Source: Planctomycetota bacterium
Lineage (GTDB): Bacteria > Planctomycetota > Planctomycetia > Pirellulales > Pirellulaceae
Length of the DNA stretch: 18,710 nt
Assembly: GCA_019347795.1 (NCBI GenBank)
Contig: JAHWKS010000007.1
Location: 1 to 18,710, forward strand
Direction: 5' to 3'
Numbering within the stretch: the first letter of the stretch is position 1; each line of letters starts with the position of its first letter. Under the pieces are notes generated by a model. It was not told the origin of the DNA, did not search any database, and saw only the letters and a program-made list of their open reading frames with translations. Below, piece after piece: positions 14,390 through 18,710 of this stretch. The position numbers and the translations under genes are program-made.

Positions 14390-14780
14390 CTACGCGTTAC
14401 GGGCCAATGGGGCGCAGGCCGCGGCGCCGCGTGGAACGCCGGAAACGTACCTTGCATACCGCCCGCAGATAACGATTAACTGGGGCGATCGTTCCTTGTC
14501 ATCGGCCGTGCCTAGGCGCGTTTTCGAGCACGAACCGAGTGCATGGAACGATCGGCAAGGCCGGCAAGCTCGCCGCGACGCAAGAGATTTTCGCAACCCC
14601 CCATTTCCTCAAGAAGGCCGGCGGCCGCCCAAGATGGAGGACCGGGGAAAGGCACAGGAGTGGTCGCCCCCGCCCCGCCGGTTCCATGCCTAAGCGATTC
14701 GCCTTTCGCATTTTGCGACCGTTGCTTAATGTTCTGCTGCTTAATGTTCTGCGGATTTCCTCCCTCCGGAGCCCGAGCGG
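14390..14780. other. 390-base intergenic region without a supported gene
   Basis: This divergent region lies between the MORN-repeat gene and the YiiX-like gene and must hold both promoters, though no clean -35/-10 pair stands out. It contains one perfect 15-base tandem duplication (14723-14752). A short frame starting at ATG 14539 (MHGTIGKAGKLAATQEIF...) has GC-rich codon use but no recognised family. It runs on into the YiiX-like gene in another frame, so it is not called. Confidence 0.5.
14723..14752. repeat. 15-bp perfect tandem duplication
   Basis: TGCTTAATGTTCTGC occurs twice head to tail with no spacer or mismatch, 28 bases before the start of the YiiX-like gene. It is AT-richer than its surroundings and lies where promoter or leader sequence is expected. 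Confidence 0.85.
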
Positions 14781-15590
14781 ATGCCGCTCCCGCGATATCG
14801 GCGAATTTCCAGGATGCTGTCGAGCGTCGCGCTCATCGTGTTGCCAATGTCCGGCTGCGAGTCGATGAGGTCTCGCGAGATGCCCATCTTTGTCCCGGCG
14901 TCGTTCTCCTTGCCGTTTGTGGGCGATCGTCAGCAGCGGGAAGCCTGGCGAGCGTGGGGCCGGCAGAACCTTCAGCACGGCGATCTGATCTTCGTGATGG
15001 GGGAAAATCGCATGGCGCTGGGGCTGGTGAACGTCTCGAAGCTTTCCGCAGAGGTCGCCGAGAGCGAGTTTTCCCACGTCGGAGTGATTGCCGTCGAAGA
15101 CCGCGAGCCGGTGGTCTACGACATCACTTCCGAGGGCGCCCTCCGTCGGCCGTTCGACCGTTACGTGACGGACCGCCGCGTATGGTGGATCGCCGTGCGG
15201 CGGCTGCACCCTTCGCGGCAAGCGTGCATTCCCGCCGCGGTCGAATTTTGCCGGCGGGTTCACTTGGAGGATGCCGAGTTCGATAACGCCTATCGGCTCG
15301 ACAACCGGGCTCTCTATTGCGCCGAGTTGGTGGAAGTCACCTTTCGCGGGGCGGGGCAGCCGCTCTCGACGCCCGTTCGCATCCGCGAGCTGCCGGGCTA
15401 CGGCAACCTGTCGCCGGCGACGGTCCGATTGATCGAGGCGACGACGCCGCTCTCGCCCGATCAGGAGGTTTACCTGCCGGGCAACAATCGCTTCGGCATC
15501 TGGTCGTGCTCCTGGCTGACGACGGTGCTGGAGAAGACCGAAGCCGACTCGCCCCCGCCGCTGAGCCAGATCGCGCGCCTGCCGCCGTAG
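14781..15590 (+). CDS. YiiX/YebB-like NlpC/P60-superfamily lipoprotein
   Basis: A 269-residue product with a lipoprotein signal: basic start MPLPRYRRISR, hydrophobic core, and LPMSGC with Cys26 as the probable lipidation site. The mature part resembles the YiiX (permuted papain-like, formerly DUF830) group. HGDLIFVMG (66-74) starts the fold, FSHVGVI (97-103) supplies the conserved His99, and NRALYCAELV (175-184) supplies the nucleophile-type Cys180. In a permuted order the His precedes the Cys, as seen here. YiiX-like enzymes may hydrolyse amide or ester bonds in cell-wall or lipid substrates, but the substrate of this one is unknown. A CGGAG ribosome-binding site precedes ATG 14781 by nine bases; ATG 14814 would remove part of the signal. 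No partner gene is obvious; apgM follows 176 bases later. Confidence 0.8.
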   Translation: MPLPRYRRISRMLSSVALIVLPMSGCESMRSREMPIFVPASFSLPFVGDRQQREAWRAWGRQNLQHGDLIFVMGENRMALGLVNVSKLSAEVAESEFSHVGVIAVEDREPVVYDITSEGALRRPFDRYVTDRRVWWIAVRRLHPSRQACIPAAVEFCRRVHLEDAEFDNAYRLDNRALYCAELVEVTFRGAGQPLSTPVRIRELPGYGNLSPATVRLIEATTPLSPDQEVYLPGNNRFGIWSCSWLTTVLEKTEADSPPPLSQIARLPP

Positions 15591-15604
15591 TGCTGCGTCG
15601 AAGG
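15591..15604. repeat. short dispersed motif TGCTGCGTCGAAGG
   Basis: Starts at the base after the TAG of the YiiX-like gene and is identical to 4578-4591, which lies 27 bases after the UbiD-family stop. Both copies therefore sit at 3' gene ends in the same orientation. Confidence 0.5.
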
Positions 15605-15628
15605 CAAATACTAAGATGGACAGATCAG

Positions 15629-15649
15629 CCGCGACGCGCTAGCGTCCGG
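15629..15649. repeat. short hairpin-forming palindrome in the apgM leader region
   Basis: CCG-c-GACGC gcta GCGTC-CGG can fold as an eight-base-pair stem with one bulged base and a GCTA tetraloop. It includes the perfect palindrome CGCTAGCG (15637-15644). No T-tract follows, so it is not a typical intrinsic terminator. It may be a dispersed repeat element. Confidence 0.5.
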
Positions 15650-15766
15650 TTCTCTCGGGAGCAGCGCAGCTTCAAAACGCTCAGCCGGCGCTCCCCTTGT
15701 CTGCGGCTGCTTTTCTGCTAGGAAAAAGCCTGCTTCTTCTTATCGCCGGCGTCAGGAGATTTGCTT

Positions 15767-16972
15767 GTGGATATTCACGACTTGACCCGCTCGCTGCACG
15801 AAAAGAACGACTCCAAGATCGTGATGCTGGTGGCCGACGGCCTGGGCGGATTGCCGATCACCCCCGGCGGCAAGACCGAGTTGGAGACGGCCAATACGCC
15901 CAACCTCGATGCTCTGGCGGTCGAAGGAATCCAGGGCGGCAGCATCCCCGTGCTTCCGGGAATCAGCCCCGGCAGCGGTCCGGGGCACCTGGGGCTGTTC
16001 GGCTACGACCCGCTTAAGTATGTCATCGGCCGGGGCGCCTTGGAGGCGACGGGGATCGGCTTTGAGCTGCAGCAGAACGACGTCGCCGTGCGGGGGAACT
16101 ACTGCACGCTTGATGAGCGCGGGAACATCTCCGATCGCCGTGCGGGCCGAATTCCCACCGAGGAAAGCGCCCCGCTGGCGGAGAAGCTTCGCGAAGTGAA
16201 AATCCCCGGCGCGGAGGTGTTCGTGGAGCCGGTCAAGGAGCATCGCTTCGTCGCCGTCTTTCGCGGCGAGGGACTGGGCGATCGCGTGGAAGACACCGAC
16301 CCGCAACGGTCCGGCGTCCCGCCGCAGGCGCCGCAGCCGCTCGACGACGCCAGCCACAAGACCGCCGACGTGGCCCGCCAGTTCATCGAGCAGTCGTTTC
16401 AGATCCTCCGGGGACAGCCGAAGGCGAACGGCCTCACGCTCCGCGGGTTCGCCGCTCGGCCGAACCTGCCGAGCTACGAAGAGGTCTACGGCCTGCGGGC
16501 CGCGGCGATCGCGGTCTACCCGATGTACAAGGGGCTGGCGCGGCTGGTGGGGATGAGCATCCTCGGCAAGCCGGCCACGCTGGACGAAGAGATCGGCTTA
16601 TTAGAGCAGCATTGGAAGGACTACGACTTCTTCTTCCTCCACTTCAAGTACACCGACAGCACCGGCGAAGACGGCGCCTTCGACGCGAAAGTGAAGAAGA
16701 TCGAAGAGTTCGACGCCGCCATCCCCCGCGTGCGGCAATTGCAGCCGACGGTGCTGATCGTCACCGGCGACCACAGCACCCCCTCGTACCTCCGCAGCCA
16801 CAGTTGGCACCCGGTCCCCACGCTGCTGGCGTCCGACTGCTGCCGCCCGGACCCCTGCCGGCAGTTCAGCGAAAGCGAATCCACCCGCGGCGGCTTAGGT
16901 CAATTCGAAGCCAAGCACCTCATGACCCTCGCCCTGGCGAACGCGCGGCGGCTGGGGAAGTACGGGGCTTGA
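15767..16972 (+). CDS. apgM: 2,3-bisphosphoglycerate-independent phosphoglycerate mutase, archaeal (ApgM) type
   Basis: Glycolytic interconversion of 3- and 2-phosphoglycerate in the cytosol, by a metal-dependent alkaline-phosphatase-superfamily enzyme. The 401-residue protein shows VMLVADGLGG (19-28, metal-binding Asp24), ETANTPNLDALA and PGISPGSGPGHLGLFGYDP (64-82, with Ser70 as the phosphorylated nucleophile). It also has FFLHFKYTDSTGEDG and the C-terminal metal-site segment VTGDHSTPSYLRSHSWHPVP, all diagnostic of ApgM rather than GpmI. GTG 15767 is chosen because AGGAG lies eight bases upstream; the TTG at 15761 would be too close to it. Some planctomycetes carry ApgM, so the gene fits its background. 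It appears to be transcribed alone or with the YiiX-like gene. Confidence 0.96.
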   Translation: MDIHDLTRSLHEKNDSKIVMLVADGLGGLPITPGGKTELETANTPNLDALAVEGIQGGSIPVLPGISPGSGPGHLGLFGYDPLKYVIGRGALEATGIGFELQQNDVAVRGNYCTLDERGNISDRRAGRIPTEESAPLAEKLREVKIPGAEVFVEPVKEHRFVAVFRGEGLGDRVEDTDPQRSGVPPQAPQPLDDASHKTADVARQFIEQSFQILRGQPKANGLTLRGFAARPNLPSYEEVYGLRAAAIAVYPMYKGLARLVGMSILGKPATLDEEIGLLEQHWKDYDFFFLHFKYTDSTGEDGAFDAKVKKIEEFDAAIPRVRQLQPTVLIVTGDHSTPSYLRSHSWHPVPTLLASDCCRPDPCRQFSESESTRGGLGQFEAKHLMTLALANARRLGKYGA

Positions 16973-17224
16973 GATATCCGTCTCCGCGCCTTGCGTGGTG
17001 CGCGGCGAATCAGGAGACAGGAACGAGCTCGCGGCGCCCGCCTGTTCCGGCTAAGGCCAAAGCTTTCGCTTGCCCAGGTCGTACACCTTGCAAATCTCGA
17101 AAACCTGCAAGTGCAGTGGGGTCGTTCTCCGAATTTCTGATCCGTGGGGGCCCCGCTTCGTCGTTGGGCGGCCCGCGGTAGGGCGCGACTACACAGCTGT
17201 CAAACTTTGTGCGGGAGCGCGCCC
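16973..17224. other. intergenic region between apgM and the GMC oxidoreductase
   Basis: About 250 bases with no convincing gene. It contains nested inverted repeats just after apgM (GTCTCC 16980-16985 with GGAGAC 17013-17018; CCGCGC 16984-16989 with GCGCGG 17000-17005) but no T-tract. CTTGCA and TGCAAG pair at 17087-17092 and 17106-17111. The GGGAG ribosome-binding site of the next gene is at 17213-17217. Confidence 0.4.
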
Positions 17225-18710
17225 TTGCGTAACTTGCCTGATCGGAAATCCCGCCGACTGCGCCTTGACGATCTGGCCGCAGGCGATGCGCGCGTCGACC
17301 GGCGGGCCTTTCTGCTCGGAGGCGCCGCCGGATCGGCGGGAATCGTTCTTCCCGGTACGTCCTCGGCGGAGGAGCAAAAGGAATCGCTCTTCTCCTGCTG
17401 CACGGGAAGCGATCCGCTCGGCTGCATCCGCCGCACAAAGTTCGACGTGCTGGTCGCCTTCGTGGAAGCGCAGCTCTATGCGCTCTGGCGCTGTCCTCCC
17501 GCCGAAAGCGCGACGGAAGTGGCCGCCGACGTGCTGCGTTACGCCGGTTTCCTCAAGCCGGACTTTCAGAAGGGGATTTGCGGCGCGCTGACCTACATCA
17601 ACCTCTACTCCTTGCGCAAAGCCCGTAAAGCATTCGTGCGGCTCTCGCCCTGCGAGCGCACCGAGCTGCTCAATCAGGGCGAGTATCCCCTGCCGAGCGA
17701 CTACCCGCTGATCTCCTGGGACTGCGAGTACATCCTGCACACGGCGGTCGGCGGACTGGCGATGCTCTGCCGGCTGGTGACCAACGCCCGCAAGCCGGCT
17801 CGAATGTTGATCGGCCTGACGTGGTCGGCGCCGTGCCGCGACCCGAGCCGGCTGGTGACGATGCTCCCTCCGCCGTACCCGGATCTCCACGCCCCGTACG
17901 ATCTGTGCGTCATCGGCTCGGGGGCGGGCGGTTCGGTCGTCGCGGCCCGCGCGGCGCTGGCGGGGCAGCGGGTGCTGATCGTCGAGGCGGGAAAGTGGAT
18001 CAGCCCCGATTCACTGGTCGAGCGCTATCACAATGAGCAGGGCGAGGTCGAGATCTTTCCCCCGCGCGGCGACCGGGTGCTGAGCGAGCTGTACCGCGAC
18101 GGCGGGGCCAACCTCGCCGGCGGACTCCGCAACGTCATCGACAGCCGCTGGGACCTGATCCTTCCCTGGCGCCGGTCCCGCATCGAGCCGCAACAGACGA
18201 TCAGCGTGCTGCAGGCCCAAGTGGTGGGAGGCGGTCCGTACGTCAACAACGCCATCTTTCTGGAGATGCGCGAGGACGCCTGGCAGCGGTGGGGCGAGCG
18301 GCGGCCGGCCGGCATCTCGTATGAAGAATTGCGGCTGCGGATGGACGAGGTGAAGCGCGACCTGGGCGTGAACCGCGAGGCCACGCGCCGCGATGTCGGC
18401 GCCCGAAGCTGGAAGTTCGTGGACGGCTGCATCCGCGCCGGCGAGCACGTCGAGCCGCTTCCAGTGGCGATCCTACCCGATTGCGGCGAGTGCGGCGCCG
18501 ACAACTCGATGGACCCCTTCGGCGGACATACCGGCGGGCTTCATCCTTGGCGGACCGGCGGTCCCAACAGCTATCTGATGCGGGCCCTCCAGGCCCCGGC
18601 GCCGGCTCAGGTCGCCTACGAGACGGCGGCGATTTCTTTCGAGTTCTCCACGACGCCCGACGGCGCCGTAGTCGCCCCGCGCGTCGTGCTGGAAGACCGC
18701 CGCGGACTGC
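17225..18710 (+). CDS. Tat-exported GMC-family FAD oxidoreductase with N-terminal helical domain (3' truncated)
   Basis: An uninterrupted frame runs from 17141 to the right edge, so the C-terminus is missing; 495 residues are visible. TTG 17225 is chosen because GGGAG lies seven bases upstream. Residues 25-45 form a twin-arginine signal (VDRRAFLLGGAAGSAGIVLPG), predicting export of a folded, cofactor-loaded enzyme. Residues 70-200 are a helical domain (KFDVLVAFVEAQLYALWR, then RLSPCERTELL) resembling gluconate 2-dehydrogenase subunit 3 or the N-terminal region of long-chain-alcohol oxidases. The FAD-binding GMC domain starts at 226 with DLCVIGSGAGGSVVAARAAL (GxGxxG at 231-236) and VLIVEAG, and continues with VVGGGPYVNNAIFLEM (333-348). 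A Cys pair, PDCGECGAD, occurs further on. GMC enzymes oxidise alcohols or sugars; the substrate here is unknown. Subunit-3-like assignment is tentative. Confidence 0.88.
   Translation, partial: MRNLPDRKSRRLRLDDLAAGDARVDRRAFLLGGAAGSAGIVLPGTSSAEEQKESLFSCCTGSDPLGCIRRTKFDVLVAFVEAQLYALWRCPPAESATEVAADVLRYAGFLKPDFQKGICGALTYINLYSLRKARKAFVRLSPCERTELLNQGEYPLPSDYPLISWDCEYILHTAVGGLAMLCRLVTNARKPARMLIGLTWSAPCRDPSRLVTMLPPPYPDLHAPYDLCVIGSGAGGSVVAARAALAGQRVLIVEAGKWISPDSLVERYHNEQGEVEIFPPRGDRVLSELYRDGGANLAGGLRNVIDSRWDLILPWRRSRIEPQQTISVLQAQVVGGGPYVNNAIFLEMREDAWQRWGERRPAGISYEELRLRMDEVKRDLGVNREATRRDVGARSWKFVDGCIRAGEHVEPLPVAILPDCGECGADNSMDPFGGHTGGLHPWRTGGPNSYLMRALQAPAPAQVAYETAAISFEFSTTPDGAVVAPRVVLEDRRGL

Noticed and set aside
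14499..15263. A 254-codon minus-strand frame over the gap and the YiiX-like gene
   Set aside because: Antisense to a recognised lipoprotein; no family match and poor protein-like composition.
16980..17018. Nested inverted repeats after apgM considered as a terminator
   Set aside because: The possible stems compete with each other, are only six bases long, and no T-tract follows.
1..18710. Search for CRISPR arrays, tRNA/rRNA genes, insertion sequences, phage genes and defence islands
   Set aside because: No regularly spaced direct repeats, no cloverleaf or T-loop signature, and no transposase, integrase or nuclease gene was seen. The only toxin-like gene is the broken vapC remnant.

Overview
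The window looks like a chromosomal segment of a high-GC planctomycete (Planctomycetota). The main evidence is a 925-residue PSCyt1-DUF1549-DUF1553 (PSD1) cytochrome-like protein, a family combination typical of that phylum. Other support comes from long signal-peptide proteins with Pro/Ala-rich linkers, an archaeal-type ApgM phosphoglycerate mutase, and an inverted 'CCACGGAT'-type intergenic repeat. This is inferred from protein families, not from a phylogenetic marker. There is no rRNA, tRNA, CRISPR array, insertion sequence or phage gene that I can support.

Layout. Bases 1-432 (+) hold the 3' end of a beta-propeller-like gene and an orphan TPR gene remnant. Bases 429-2135 (-) are a compact operon: upp (uracil phosphoribosyltransferase), a DinB-family protein, and a SLOG-fold 'putative molybdenum carrier' protein, the last joined by a TGATG stop/start overlap. 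A sigma70-like promoter lies upstream of upp. Bases 2201-2613 (-) are a decayed VapBC-type toxin-antitoxin module with an intact antitoxin ORF and a frameshifted, deleted PIN toxin. Bases 2718-4550 (+) encode a long UbiD-family decarboxylase. Bases 4793-7454 (+) are a two-gene unit of a membrane-anchored TPR protein and a Wza-like polysaccharide export protein. Bases 7466-12668 (-) carry rlmN, sppA and the PSD1 protein, with a large inverted repeat between rlmN and sppA. Bases 12923-14374 (-) encode a secreted YwqK/MORN-2 repeat protein with a clear intrinsic terminator. Bases 14781-16972 (+) encode a YiiX-like lipoprotein and apgM. From 17225 (+) a Tat-exported GMC oxidoreductase, with what looks like a fused gluconate-dehydrogenase-subunit-3-like helical domain, runs off the right edge.

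The window mixes housekeeping functions (upp, rlmN, apgM, sppA) with envelope functions (polysaccharide export, secreted MORN protein, cell-wall-hydrolase-like lipoprotein, periplasmic oxidoreductases). I see no single coordinated accessory or defence system. The most unusual items are the decayed toxin gene whose remains overlap the upp promoter, the dispersed intergenic repeats, the single-chain GMC enzyme, and the lone export pair without glycosyltransferases.
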